Positions 49,356 to 59,296 of a DNA stretch of 64,000 bases are shown in pieces (within the stretch, counting starts at the first letter, position 1; every line of letters begins with the position of its first letter). The notes under the pieces are model-generated. The model did not search any database. It saw only the letters and a list, made by a program, of their open reading frames with translations, and was not told the DNA's origin. The translations under genes and the position numbers were made by a program. Where the stretch lies: contig NZ_OZ193413.1 in the NCBI RefSeq assembly GCF_964275155.1, forward strand, positions 868,001 to 932,000. Reading direction: 5' to 3'. Origin of the DNA: Curculioniphilus buchneri (GTDB lineage Bacteria; Pseudomonadota; Gammaproteobacteria; Enterobacterales; Enterobacteriaceae).

Positions 49356-51944
49356 ATGCAAGAATTTTATTCTCCAAAGGAAATAGAATCTTCTGTCCAA
49401 AAACATTGGAAGGAAAAAGAAACATTTAAGGTTGTAGAAGATCTAAGTAAAAAAAAATATTATTGCCTCTCCATGATACCTTATCCTTCAGGTAATTTGC
49501 ATATGGGGCATGTGCGAAATTATACAATCGGCGATGTTATCGCTCGCTATCAGCGTATGTTGGGAAAAAACGTTCTACATCCTATTGGATGGGATGCTTT
49601 TGGATTACCTGCAGAAAGAGCGGCGATTAATAATCAGATTGCACCAGCACTTTGGACTTACTCTAATATTGCTTATATGAAAAATCAGCTTAAATTACTA
49701 GGTTTTAGTTACGATTGGAATCGTGAAATAATTACTTGTCGGCCAGAGTATTATCGATGGGAACAATGGTTCTTTACTTATTTATATAAAAAAAATTTAG
49801 TTTATAAAAAAACATCTGCAGTTAATTGGTGTCCTCAAGATCAGACAGTACTTGCCAACGAACAGGTAATTGAAGGTTGCTGCTGGCGCTGCAATACAAA
49901 AGTAGAACGTAAAAAAATTCCACAATGGTTTATGAAAATAACTAATTATGCTGATGAATTATTGTTAAATTTAGAAAATTTAAAAGATTGGCCAGAACAA
50001 GTAAAAACCATGCAACGTAATTGGATTGGACGTTCGGAAGGAATAGAAATTATCTTTTGCCTTACAGATGGTGCCGACAAGTTGACTGCTTACACTACTC
50101 GTCCTGATACCATAATGGGCATTACCTATATCGTCATAGCTTCAGATCATAAGTTATTATTAAAAGCCATGGAAAATAATCTAAAACTTGCCAAGTTTGT
50201 TCAGTCTTGCTGCTCTAATAAAGTTGCAGGAGAAGATATAGATATTATGGAAAAAGAAGGTATGTTCACTGGTTTATATGTTATCCATCCGCTGAACAAC
50301 GAAATATTACCGATATGGGTTACCAATTTTTTTTTAATGCAAGACGATAACACGGATGCTCTTGTATCTGTACCGAGTCATAATCAAATTGATTGGGAAT
50401 TTGCTCGTAAATATAATTTACCTATAAAATCAGTAATTCGAAATGAAGATGGTAGTGAACCAGATGTTCACGTACAGGCAATGACTAATAAAGGCGTTTT
50501 ATTTAATTCTGGTGAATTTGATGGATTAGATTTCCAAGCTAGTTTTAATGCTATCTCCGATGCTGTGGTAGCACGTGGAATAGGAAAACGTAAAATCAAT
50601 TATCGTCTTCGAGATTGGGGAATTTCTCGACAACGCTATTGGGGTACTCCGATTCCTATGATAACACTTGAAGATGGCACTATAGTACCAATACCGGAAG
50701 ATCAGCTACCTGTTATACTCCCAGAAAATGTAGTCATGAAAAACATGTCTAATCCACTCAAAAAATTTTTTGAGTGGATCTGTACCACGTATAATGGCCG
50801 GCCTGCTCTTCGTGAAATCGATACCTTCGATACTTTTATGGAATCTTCTTGGTATCACGTTCGCTATACTTGTCCCACTTATGATTGCGGTATGTTAGAT
50901 CCTGTCGCTGCTAATTATTGGCTTCCAGTAGATCAATATATCGGTGGTATTGAACATGCAATTATGCACCTAATGTACTTTAGATTTTATCACAAATTGT
51001 TACGAGATGCCGGACTAATAATCTCTGATGAACCAGCTAAGCGGCTACTTTGCCAAGGTATGGTGCTATCTGATGCATTTTATTATTATTCATCTACAAG
51101 TGGTGAACGAATCTGGGTATCTCCAGCTGATGTGAATATAAAGAGAAATAAAATAGGTCATATTATCAAAGCCACCGATTCTTCAGGAAGAAAACTAATT
51201 TACGCAGGCATGAGAAAAATGTCAAAGTCTAAAAACAATGGAATTGATCCAAACAAAATGATAGAAAAATACGGCGCTGATACGGTACGCCTATTTATGA
51301 TGTTTGCCTCACCAACTGAAGCAACTCTTGAATGGCAAGAATCCGGTGTACAAGGATCACATCGATTTTTAAAACGCATGTGGAAGTTAGTATACAACTA
51401 TATACAATTAAAGTCATCACATTTATTAGAAAAAGCCATGTTAAGTAATGTTCAAAGTAATCTACTTTGTGATATACATAAAACAATTGTCAAAGTAACT
51501 GACGATATTGACCGGCGACAAACCTTTAATACTGCCATTGCAGCTATTATGAAGCTAACTAATAAATTGGTGCGTGCTCAACAGAATACTAACCAAGATT
51601 GCGCTGTGTTACGAGAAGGTTTAATGGCGATCATTCAAATGCTTTATCCATTTACTCCACATATTTGCTTTACGCTCTGGAAGGTGTTAGGTGGTAAAGG
51701 AGACATTGATCATGCACCTTGGCCAATTGCAAACAATAGAATTATCATGAATAAATTTAAACAGATCATAATTCAAGTAAATGGAAAATTGCGAGGGAAA
51801 ATTACTGTTTCCATAGATGCAGACATAAAATTAATTCGTCAATATGCTTTTAAAGAACATTTAGTAAAAAAATATTTGAAAGGAAAAACTATTCTAAAAG
51901 TAATATATGTACCAGGAAAAATCCTTAATTTAGTAGTAGATTAA
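49356..51944 (+). CDS. leuS: Leucyl-tRNA synthetase with an eroded editing site
   Basis: LeuRS charges tRNA-Leu. The class I motifs are intact: HMGH (residues 49-52) and KMSKS with KNNGIDP (about 621). The zinc domain Cys pairs (GCCWRCN) and the WYHVRYT core are present. ATG 49356 aligns with E. coli MQE; the TTG nine bases upstream is too close to AAGGA. Length is 862 against 860. The CP1 editing domain keeps the threonine-rich TTRPDT (about 246-251), but the other half of its active site, in E. coli GTGAVMAVPGHDQRD, reads NTDALVSVPSHNQID (residues 332-346), with one extra residue before it. His342 and the last Asp remain; both glycines and the first Asp are changed. leuS leads leuS-lptE-holA-nadD. 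Confidence 0.96.
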   Translation: MQEFYSPKEIESSVQKHWKEKETFKVVEDLSKKKYYCLSMIPYPSGNLHMGHVRNYTIGDVIARYQRMLGKNVLHPIGWDAFGLPAERAAINNQIAPALWTYSNIAYMKNQLKLLGFSYDWNREIITCRPEYYRWEQWFFTYLYKKNLVYKKTSAVNWCPQDQTVLANEQVIEGCCWRCNTKVERKKIPQWFMKITNYADELLLNLENLKDWPEQVKTMQRNWIGRSEGIEIIFCLTDGADKLTAYTTRPDTIMGITYIVIASDHKLLLKAMENNLKLAKFVQSCCSNKVAGEDIDIMEKEGMFTGLYVIHPLNNEILPIWVTNFFLMQDDNTDALVSVPSHNQIDWEFARKYNLPIKSVIRNEDGSEPDVHVQAMTNKGVLFNSGEFDGLDFQASFNAISDAVVARGIGKRKINYRLRDWGISRQRYWGTPIPMITLEDGTIVPIPEDQLPVILPENVVMKNMSNPLKKFFEWICTTYNGRPALREIDTFDTFMESSWYHVRYTCPTYDCGMLDPVAANYWLPVDQYIGGIEHAIMHLMYFRFYHKLLRDAGLIISDEPAKRLLCQGMVLSDAFYYYSSTSGERIWVSPADVNIKRNKIGHIIKATDSSGRKLIYAGMRKMSKSKNNGIDPNKMIEKYGADTVRLFMMFASPTEATLEWQESGVQGSHRFLKRMWKLVYNYIQLKSSHLLEKAMLSNVQSNLLCDIHKTIVKVTDDIDRRQTFNTAIAAIMKLTNKLVRAQQNTNQDCAVLREGLMAIIQMLYPFTPHICFTLWKVLGGKGDIDHAPWPIANNRIIMNKFKQIIIQVNGKLRGKITVSIDADIKLIRQYAFKEHLVKKYLKGKTILKVIYVPGKILNLVVD

Positions 51945-51947
51945 GGA

Positions 51948-52466
51948 ATGCATATTGTGCGCTTATTAGTTTTTTTATATCCTCTTTGTTTTGTACTGAT
52001 GGTTATTTCAGGTTGTGGTTTTCACCTGAAAGATGCCATGGATTATCAAGTAGAAAATAACCAGAAAATTATAGTTTTGAATAGCTATGATCCATATGGA
52101 CCATTAACTCGCGCTGTTCGTATGGCATGTCGTTTACACAACATTGCTATTGCTGATCCTACAGAGATTAAAAGCGAGACAGTGTCATCAGTGCACATTA
52201 TAAATGCGTTAGAAAATCAAGTGAGTACCTCAATATTCCAAGATGGAACAATCGCTGAATATCAAATAATACTCAATGTACAGGCACAAATATGTAAACC
52301 TGGCAAGAATGCACACTCTATCAACGTTAAAATTTATCGCTCATGCTTTAATAACTTTTTAACAGCCCTAAACAAAAATCTTGACATAGATTCCATACGA
52401 CAAGCTATGTATCAAAAAGCAGCACAACAACTGGTGCGTAAAATACTAACAATACATACCTATTAA
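51948..52466 (+). CDS. lptE: LPS-assembly lipoprotein LptE
   Basis: LptE plugs the LptD barrel that inserts lipopolysaccharide into the outer leaflet. A signal peptide with lipobox ISGC gives lipidated Cys23, followed by GFHLKD as in the family (GCGWHLRD). Later conserved parts include GPLTRAVR, FQDGTIAEYQIIL and MYQKAAQQLVRKI. Length is 172 against 193; the loss is the disordered Thr/Ala-rich C-terminal tail. It starts four bases after leuS, as in E. coli. Its retention, with bamD, implies that some lipopolysaccharide or at least LptD function remains, despite the dead lpxL. Confidence 0.93.
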   Translation: MHIVRLLVFLYPLCFVLMVISGCGFHLKDAMDYQVENNQKIIVLNSYDPYGPLTRAVRMACRLHNIAIADPTEIKSETVSSVHIINALENQVSTSIFQDGTIAEYQIILNVQAQICKPGKNAHSINVKIYRSCFNNFLTALNKNLDIDSIRQAMYQKAAQQLVRKILTIHTY

Positions 52467-52500
52467 AACATGTATTTTCATTCAATTGATAGATTAATTT

Positions 52501-53535
52501 ATGATTCGAATTCATCCTGAACAACTTAGTGTGCAACTAAAACAATCATTATATCAATGCTATTTTTTACTGGGTAATGATCCATTGTTATTACAGGAAA
52601 GTCAAAATATCATTCGTAACCAAGCTAAAATACAAGGATTTAATGAAATTTTAAATCTAAAAATTAATATGAGTACTGATTGGGATTCTATATTCACATT
52701 TTGTCAATCTTTAAATATATTTTCCAGTCGACAAATTTTACTGTTGATTTTACCAGATAACAATATTTCTAGAACTATAGAAAATTGTTTACTTCAGTTA
52801 GCATCGTTATTACATAAAGATTTGCTCTTGATTCTACAAAGTAATAAATTAACTTATGCTCAAGAAAAAAGTGCTTGGTTTCAGTCAATTAAACGATATA
52901 CAATATTGGTAAATTGTACTACGCCAGAAGAAACTCAATTACCAAAATGGATAGACAACAGGGCAAAGCAAATGAAATTAAAACTTGACGATGCCGTATG
53001 TCATCTTTTATGTTATTGCTATGAAGGTAATCTGTTAGCATTAGTTCAAGTATTAGAACAATTATCAATAATGTATCCTAATGAAAATTTGATCCTTCCG
53101 CAATTGGAAAATGTAGTTTATGACGCAACGTATTTTACGTTATTTCAATGGATTGACGCAGTGCTAGCAGGTAAAAAAAAACGTTCTATACATATATTAC
53201 AACAATTAAAAAAAGAAGCTTTTGAACCAATGGCATTACTATATAGTATACAACGTGAAGTTTTGTTATTATTAACTTTGAAGCGACAAATGACTAATAT
53301 ACCAATACAGGATTTATTCAATCAATATAAAGTATGGCAGCATCGTCGTCTTTTAGTAATACAGGCATTGAAACGTCTTACATTAAATCAATTAAGAGAC
53401 ATAATCTCTTTAACGAGTAAAATAGAATTGACAATAAAGAAACATTACAATTATTGCCCCTGGCTTGATTTTAATGCACTAATATTACTATTATGTGGAG
53501 ATGTTCTACCTAGGGTAATAATTAATCATGACTAA
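52501..53535 (+). CDS. holA: DNA polymerase III subunit delta
   Basis: Delta opens the beta sliding clamp in the clamp-loader complex. The protein has 344 residues against 343 in E. coli, starts MIRIHPEQLSVQLKQSL, and shows the YFLLGNDPLLLQES segment, the helical collar domain and the final WLDFNALILLLCGD stretch. It is the least conserved member of its cluster, as usual for delta, and I see no single catalytic motif, since it is not a functional ATPase. The last eight bases overlap nadD. No strong ribosome-binding site precedes ATG 52501. With dnaX at the window end it covers two clamp-loader genes. Confidence 0.92.
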   Translation: MIRIHPEQLSVQLKQSLYQCYFLLGNDPLLLQESQNIIRNQAKIQGFNEILNLKINMSTDWDSIFTFCQSLNIFSSRQILLLILPDNNISRTIENCLLQLASLLHKDLLLILQSNKLTYAQEKSAWFQSIKRYTILVNCTTPEETQLPKWIDNRAKQMKLKLDDAVCHLLCYCYEGNLLALVQVLEQLSIMYPNENLILPQLENVVYDATYFTLFQWIDAVLAGKKKRSIHILQQLKKEAFEPMALLYSIQREVLLLLTLKRQMTNIPIQDLFNQYKVWQHRRLLVIQALKRLTLNQLRDIISLTSKIELTIKKHYNYCPWLDFNALILLLCGDVLPRVIINHD

Positions 53536-54169
53536 CGATGCACTTATAACTTTTTATGGTGGAACTTTTGATCCTATCCATTACGGTCATTTAAAGCCTG
53601 TTATATCATTAGCACGTTTCTTAGATCTAAAAAAAATAATTATTCTGATTAGTAATATACCCTTATATCGATCAGCACCCATTGCTTCATTTTGGCAACG
53701 AGTAGAAATGGTACGTTTAGCGACTATCGAAATAGCCAATAATTTGTTTATCATTGATAAACAAGTATTACATAAGAGTTCTTCGTCTTGGATAGTAGAA
53801 ATATTTAAAGCTTTACGACGACAACATGGCATTACAGTGCCAATTGCCTTTATTATAGGACAAGATTCGCTATTAACATTGCCAACATGGAAGTATAGTT
53901 GGGAACTATCAGGATTATGCCATCTTTTAGTATGCACACGTCCCGGCTATTCTAATCAATTAACTGATCGATATCATAATTATTCTTTAATTAAAAATCC
54001 TAATATTTTATATAAAAAACCATCTGGATTGATTTATTGTGCTACAACACCAAAATTTACTATTTCTTCTAGTAATATCCGAACACGCTATCAAGCGAAT
54101 TTATCTTGTGAAAGCTTATTACCTGTTTCTGTTCAAGCTTATATTGATGAACAAGGATTATATCGTTAA
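53528..54169 (+). CDS. nadD: Nicotinate-nucleotide adenylyltransferase
   Basis: NadD adenylates nicotinate mononucleotide to deamido-NAD, the penultimate step of NAD synthesis. The ATP-binding signature GGTFDPIHYGHLKP is perfect (residues 11-24), FIIGQDSLLTLPTW and the C-terminal ISSSNIRTRY (ATP-binding ISxTxIR) are present, and the protein ends DEQGLYR as in E. coli; both have 213 residues. The normally conserved PPH[RK] loop after the second strand reads PLYR, losing a Pro and a His. holA-nadD overlap is as in E. coli; cobC, rsfS and rlmH, which follow there, are missing. Confidence 0.94.
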   Translation: MTNDALITFYGGTFDPIHYGHLKPVISLARFLDLKKIIILISNIPLYRSAPIASFWQRVEMVRLATIEIANNLFIIDKQVLHKSSSSWIVEIFKALRRQHGITVPIAFIIGQDSLLTLPTWKYSWELSGLCHLLVCTRPGYSNQLTDRYHNYSLIKNPNILYKKPSGLIYCATTPKFTISSSNIRTRYQANLSCESLLPVSVQAYIDEQGLYR

Positions 54170-54745
54170 CATTATTAACATCGTATGTAATACAGATTGA
54201 TATTTGATTGACTTAGACAGAATGTGAATGTATTTTTCTTTTACAGTAACTGGTTCTTATTAAGAATATTAACAATTTATAGTTCCATGAGATGAAATAT
54301 CATTTTATAATGATAATAATCTAGATTATTAATCTAATATTATTATATCCAATAACAATTCACATTTATAATATATCACGATTATGCTATATTTGAAATA
54401 GCAGCTATTTTATGTCGTGAAGCTGTCATGATTTCATGCTGTTATGATTTATATAGTAGAACATCACCCAACTAGGATGATAGTTGGAACTTTGAAATTA
54501 AAATAAAATATCATAATAATGTCAGTTTATTACTTGGTTCAACTTCAATTTAAATTAGATTCGTAATGTAATTATTAATAACAAATCCCTGGTTTCTCAG
54601 TACTACATTTATAATATATTTATCAGTTTGGAGTGAATATGTGGCAATCATATAATTATATATTTATAATATTATGACTAATTATTTGTTTCTGGCATTA
54701 TAAAGTAAGGCCGTGAAGATAGTTCATGTGAAATAATTTTGCTGA
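54170..54745. other. Spacer between nadD and mrdA; rsfS and rlmH not readable
   Basis: In E. coli cobC, rsfS and rlmH lie here. No remnant is recognisable. AT-rich, no convincing hairpin terminator. Confidence 0.5.
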
Positions 54746-56605
54746 ATGAAAATAAAATATAAACCCTTCCACGACTATTCAGCTGAATCAGCACTTTTTT
54801 TTCACCGAGCACTTGTAGCGCTCGCAGTGATTTTGCTGCTAACTGGAATATTAATCGCTAATTTATATCGATTACAGATAATCTGTTTTGAAAATTATCG
54901 TACTCGATCTAATGAAAACCGTATTAAATTACTGCCCATCGCACCTAGTCGAGGTATTATTTCTGATCGAAATGGAATCCCATTAGCACTTAATCGAACT
55001 ATTTATCAATTAGAACTAGTGCCGGAAAAAGTAAATAACCTGAAAGAAACTATTAATTCCTTACGCTCAATAGTTGATTTAACAGATGATGAAATTGCTC
55101 TTTTTGAAAAAAAACGAAAACGTTCTCGCCATTTTTCTTCATTGCCGATTAAAATAGGCTTGACAGAAATACAAAAGGCCCGTTTTGCTATCAATCAATA
55201 TCAATTTCCAGGTGTTGCAATAAAAGGTCTACAGCGCCGTTATTACCCCTATGGTACCTCACTAACACATGTCATTGGTTATGTATCTAGAATAAATAAT
55301 TACAATATTAAATTATTAGATAAGCAAGGCATCTTATCAAATTATATTGCTACTCATAATATCGGAAAATTGGGTATTGAACGTTACTACGAACACATGT
55401 TACATGGTAAACCGGGTTACGAAAAGGTAGAAGTGAATAACCGTGGTCGAATTGTTCGACAATTATACGCACAGCCGCCACAGGCAGGAAACAACATTAC
55501 TTTGACACTAGATTTAGAACTTCAGAAATACATAGAAACACTTTTAATTGGCAGCCGAGCTGCCGTTATAGTAGCTGATCCTAGAGATGGTGGCATTCGT
55601 GCGTTAGTATCTAACCCAAGCTATGATCCCAATTTGTTTGTTAACGGAATTTCCAGTAAAGCATATCATGCTTTACTAACAGATAAAAATTGTCCACTCA
55701 TAAATCGCGTTACTCAGGGAGCTTATCCGCCAGCTTCTACGGTAAAACCATACATTTCAGTATCGGCACTAACCCTTGGTATAATCAATAAAAATTTTTT
55801 ATTATTTGATCCTGGCTGGTGGCAATTACCCGGTTCAGCAAAGCGTTATCGAGATTGGAAACGATGGGGACACGGTTGGTTAAACATTACCAAAGCTTTA
55901 GAAGAATCGGCAGATACTTTTTTTTATCAAATAGCATATGATATGGGCATTGATCGATTATCCGAATGGATGACCAAATTTGGATATGGACAATCCACTG
56001 GTATAGACATTTTTGAAGAAGATGATGGAGTAATGCCAACCAAAGATTGGAAAATGCAACGTTTTAAACAACCCTGGTATAAAGGCGATACCATACCTAT
56101 TGGTATTGGTCAAGGTTATTGGACTGCTACACCAATACAAATGTCTAAAGCATTGATGACGCTTATTAATGATGGTTCAACACGTATACCTCGATTATTG
56201 AATAGTACTTGGGAAAATGGTCAACAGGTACCTTATCGTCAAACCGAACATGTTCAAATTGGTGATCCTCATTCCATTTTTTGGAAAATTGCTAAAGACG
56301 GTATGTTTGGTGTAGCCAATCGTCCTAATGGAACAGCATGCAAAAGTTTTACCTCTACTCCTTATAAAGCAGCAGCTAAATCTGGAACAGCCCAAGTATG
56401 TAGTTTAAAAATTAATGAAACTTATAATATCCATAAGGTAGTAGAACGATTACGTGACCATAAATTGATGACTGCGTTTGCTCCATTTGAACATCCAACG
56501 GTGGCTGTGGTGGTAATTTTAGAAAATGGTGGCATTGGACCGACTGTAGGCACTATAACTCGTCAAATTTTAGATTATGTTTTATTAAAAAATAATAATC
56601 GTTAA
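54746..56605 (+). CDS. mrdA: Penicillin-binding protein 2
   Basis: PBP2 is the transpeptidase of the elongasome that cross-links side-wall peptidoglycan and gives rod shape. A single membrane anchor (about residues 24-46) precedes the pedestal domain (SENRIKLLPIAPSRG-like stretch) and the transpeptidase domain with the SxxK motif STVKP (Ser about 330; PASTVKP where most have PGSTVKP), ADTFFYQ and KSGTAQV as the third motif. Length is 619 against 633; the Ala/Glu-rich tail is missing. It pairs with mrdB 53 bases downstream. Confidence 0.96.
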   Translation: MKIKYKPFHDYSAESALFFHRALVALAVILLLTGILIANLYRLQIICFENYRTRSNENRIKLLPIAPSRGIISDRNGIPLALNRTIYQLELVPEKVNNLKETINSLRSIVDLTDDEIALFEKKRKRSRHFSSLPIKIGLTEIQKARFAINQYQFPGVAIKGLQRRYYPYGTSLTHVIGYVSRINNYNIKLLDKQGILSNYIATHNIGKLGIERYYEHMLHGKPGYEKVEVNNRGRIVRQLYAQPPQAGNNITLTLDLELQKYIETLLIGSRAAVIVADPRDGGIRALVSNPSYDPNLFVNGISSKAYHALLTDKNCPLINRVTQGAYPPASTVKPYISVSALTLGIINKNFLLFDPGWWQLPGSAKRYRDWKRWGHGWLNITKALEESADTFFYQIAYDMGIDRLSEWMTKFGYGQSTGIDIFEEDDGVMPTKDWKMQRFKQPWYKGDTIPIGIGQGYWTATPIQMSKALMTLINDGSTRIPRLLNSTWENGQQVPYRQTEHVQIGDPHSIFWKIAKDGMFGVANRPNGTACKSFTSTPYKAAAKSGTAQVCSLKINETYNIHKVVERLRDHKLMTAFAPFEHPTVAVVVILENGGIGPTVGTITRQILDYVLLKNNNR

Positions 56606-56658
56606 CTTATCGATACAGCTTATCTTTATTCTTCTAAAAAGAAAACTGTGAGTTAATT

Positions 56659-57771
56659 ATGACTAATCGTTTAAAAAAAATTAGCTTGTGGGAAAAATTG
56701 CACACAGATGTTACACTTTTATTTTTTATAATATTATTATTAATATACAGTGTATTCATTATGTGGAGTGCAAGTGGACAAGATATATATATAATGAGAA
56801 ATAAAATCATTCAGATTAGCATAGGACTTCTAGTAATGTTGGTTTTAGCGCAAGTATCGCCTCGAATGTATGAGTTTTGGGCTTCTTATCTATATATTTT
56901 TTGTATTTTTTTGTTAGGACTGGTAGAAGTGTATGGTCAGATCAGTAAAGGAGCACAGCGCTGGTTAGATCTAGGTTTTATTCGATTTCAACCATCAGAA
57001 ATGGCTAAAATAGCTGGACCTCTCATGGTGGCACGATTTACTAATCGAAAAAATATTCCATTATCTTTAAAAGATACTATCTTTGCCTTAATATTAATTT
57101 TTATACCAGCACTATTAGTAGCAATGCAACCAGATTTAGGAACTTCGATTCTTATTGCTGTTTCCGGTTTATTGATATTATTTTTATCAGGTATGAGCTG
57201 GAAGTTAATTGCGACAGCAGCATTGTTAGTAACTGCATTTACTCCTATTTTATGGTTATTTTTAATGCATGATTATCAAAGAAATCGAGTGATGATGTTA
57301 TTTGATCCTGCAATAGATCCACTTGGAGCCGGTTATCATATTATTCAGTCAAAAATTGCTCTTGGTTCTGGAGGCTTAACAGGAAAAGGTTGGTTACAAG
57401 GTACTCAATCACAATTAGAGTTTTTGCCGGAACGCCATACTGACTTCATATTTGCAGTCCTAGGAGAGGAATTAGGACTTATTGGAGTTTTAGTGTTACT
57501 TTTTCTTTATTTTGGTATAATTATCCGTGGTTTGACAATTGCAACGAGAGCACAAAACACCTTTAGTCGTGTCATAGCTGGTGGTTTAATGTTAATTTTA
57601 TTTATTTATATATTTGTAAATATTGGTATGGTTAGTGGTATTATGCCAGTTGTTGGAGTCCCACTACCATTAATAAGTTATGGTGGTTCAGCATTGATCG
57701 TTGTAATGGCTGGCTTTGGTATCATTATGTCAATACATACGCATCGAAAGATGTTATCTAACAATTTATGA
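56659..57771 (+). CDS. mrdB: Rod-shape glycosyltransferase RodA
   Basis: RodA is the SEDS-family peptidoglycan glycosyltransferase that partners PBP2. It has 370 residues, as in E. coli, with about ten hydrophobic helices. The signature segments are present: GAQRWLDLGFIRFQPSE, MQPDLGTS with the catalytic Asp in the periplasmic loop region, GWLQGTQSQLEFLPERHTDFIFAVLGEE and GVPLPLISYGGSA. A hairpin terminator follows 12 bases after the stop. Retention of glmM, mrdA and mrdB implies a rod-shaped, walled cell. Confidence 0.96.
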   Translation: MTNRLKKISLWEKLHTDVTLLFFIILLLIYSVFIMWSASGQDIYIMRNKIIQISIGLLVMLVLAQVSPRMYEFWASYLYIFCIFLLGLVEVYGQISKGAQRWLDLGFIRFQPSEMAKIAGPLMVARFTNRKNIPLSLKDTIFALILIFIPALLVAMQPDLGTSILIAVSGLLILFLSGMSWKLIATAALLVTAFTPILWLFLMHDYQRNRVMMLFDPAIDPLGAGYHIIQSKIALGSGGLTGKGWLQGTQSQLEFLPERHTDFIFAVLGEELGLIGVLVLLFLYFGIIIRGLTIATRAQNTFSRVIAGGLMLILFIYIFVNIGMVSGIMPVVGVPLPLISYGGSALIVVMAGFGIIMSIHTHRKMLSNNL

Positions 57772-57783
57772 ATGTGTATTTCA

Positions 57784-57815
57784 TATAGCAATACAATATT
57801 CATTGCTATAATTTT
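57784..57815 (+). terminator. mrdA-mrdB terminator
   Basis: TATAGCAAT (57784-57792) pairs perfectly over nine bases with ATTGCTATA (57802-57810), then ATTTT. The stem is mostly AT but the position directly after mrdB is right. rlpA and dacA, which follow in E. coli, are gone. Confidence 0.55.
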
Positions 57816-58450
57816 AAAAGATTTTTATTAATTACTTTAAATAAATTGATATTTTATAAATATAAAGCTATAGGTGGTCTATGTGTACTAAATTTGATAA
57901 AAAATAGAAAATGAATTGTTGTACTTTACAAAAGTATGTTATCTATAATAAAGATCATGTCTGTTTGATAAAAAATAGATATTCCTGTGAATATTTTTAT
58001 GATTCAACAACTTATTAAGTTATGTGTGCTTTTATTTTTTTATACATATTTTATTATATATACAAGAACTATAATAATTTATTTCAGTAAGTTAAAAAAT
58101 AGTTTATATTTCAATAATATCTAAAAACTTCGTTGTCAATATATTAATATTACTTGATAAGCAATTATTTTTCTAGTGTATGATATCATGTCAGATATCG
58201 ATTGAATATTTTTTCACTATGGGATTTAAGTAAAATTAAAGCCATATCTATTCACTGAATATTAGTTATTTATAAGATTGAAAGTTTATAATCAAATATG
58301 TTCTGAACATTTACCAAATGCCGATCGAAAAAGAAATGACTATTTATTTCCATGATTATTGCCATTTGTTTACATTAGTTCATTAAACAGTATGTTTTCT
58401 ATAGTCCGTAATTAAGATTTCATGTATATATTTTAAAGTAGGAGTGTATT
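57816..58450. other. Spacer between mrdB and lipB; rlpA, dacA, ybeD not readable
   Basis: No remnant of rlpA, dacA or ybeD is recognisable in this AT-rich stretch. AGGAG at 58440-58444 is the ribosome-binding site of lipB. Confidence 0.55.
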
Positions 58451-59119
58451 GTGTCAGATAGAGTGGTTGTGCGCCAGCTTGGTCTTCAAGAATTTGAGTT
58501 GGTTTCTCTGGCAATGCATCGCTTTACTGATATGCGAAATTCTGCCAGTGCTGATGAGATTTGGTTGGTGCAGCATCCACCAGTATTTACTGAGGGTAAG
58601 AAGGGTAAACAAGAAAAATCCGACAATATTTTAATGTCTGGAAATATTCCAATTATTTTGAGTGATCGGGGAGGAAAAATAACTTTTCACGGACCTGGTC
58701 AGCAAATAATGTACGTCCTTTTAGATCTTAGACGACGTCAGCTCGGGATTCGATCATTAGTGACTTTACTAGAACAAATAGTCATTTCTACCTTATCGAA
58801 TTTCTCTATTGACTCTCATTCTTGTATCGACAAACCTGGTGTATATGTTGGTAATGAAAAAATTTGTTCACTTGGCCTGTGTATCCGAAACGGCTGTTCT
58901 TTTCATGGTCTAGCACTTAATGTAAAAATGGACTTAACACCTTTTCTTTTTATTAATCCTTGTGGTTATGCTGGTTTAAAAATGACACAAGTAAGTAATT
59001 TTTCTCCTGACACTGATATTGATGACGTTGTGCCAGTGTTATTAACAGAATGTTTACAAAAATTAAATGTAAGTTCTGGCAACATACAATCCTGGATTAC
59101 TGCACAATATGGTATGTAA
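58451..59119 (+). CDS. lipB: Octanoyl-[acyl carrier protein]:protein octanoyltransferase
   Basis: LipB moves octanoyl groups from acyl carrier protein to lipoyl domains, the first step of endogenous lipoate synthesis. Motifs: DEIWLVQHPPVFTEG, DRGGKITFHGPGQQ, the catalytic Lys in EKICSLGL and the catalytic Cys in NPCGYAG. Start is GTG 58451 after AGGAG. Length is 222 against 213. Its partner lipA follows by 177 bases. Together they imply working lipoylated dehydrogenases. Confidence 0.95.
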   Translation: MSDRVVVRQLGLQEFELVSLAMHRFTDMRNSASADEIWLVQHPPVFTEGKKGKQEKSDNILMSGNIPIILSDRGGKITFHGPGQQIMYVLLDLRRRQLGIRSLVTLLEQIVISTLSNFSIDSHSCIDKPGVYVGNEKICSLGLCIRNGCSFHGLALNVKMDLTPFLFINPCGYAGLKMTQVSNFSPDTDIDDVVPVLLTECLQKLNVSSGNIQSWITAQYGM

Positions 59120-59296
59120 TGCTGTACAATATATTATTGTTTAATGAATATCTATTTTGTTAAAATGACATTATCTATGCATGTTATAGAACGATATGTT
59201 CTAATGTAATATCTCAAGTTCATGTAATATTTGTGTCGTAAGCTAATTTCTTTGCTCTTCAAAATATTTAACTGCGAGGTTATATTTATACTATCC

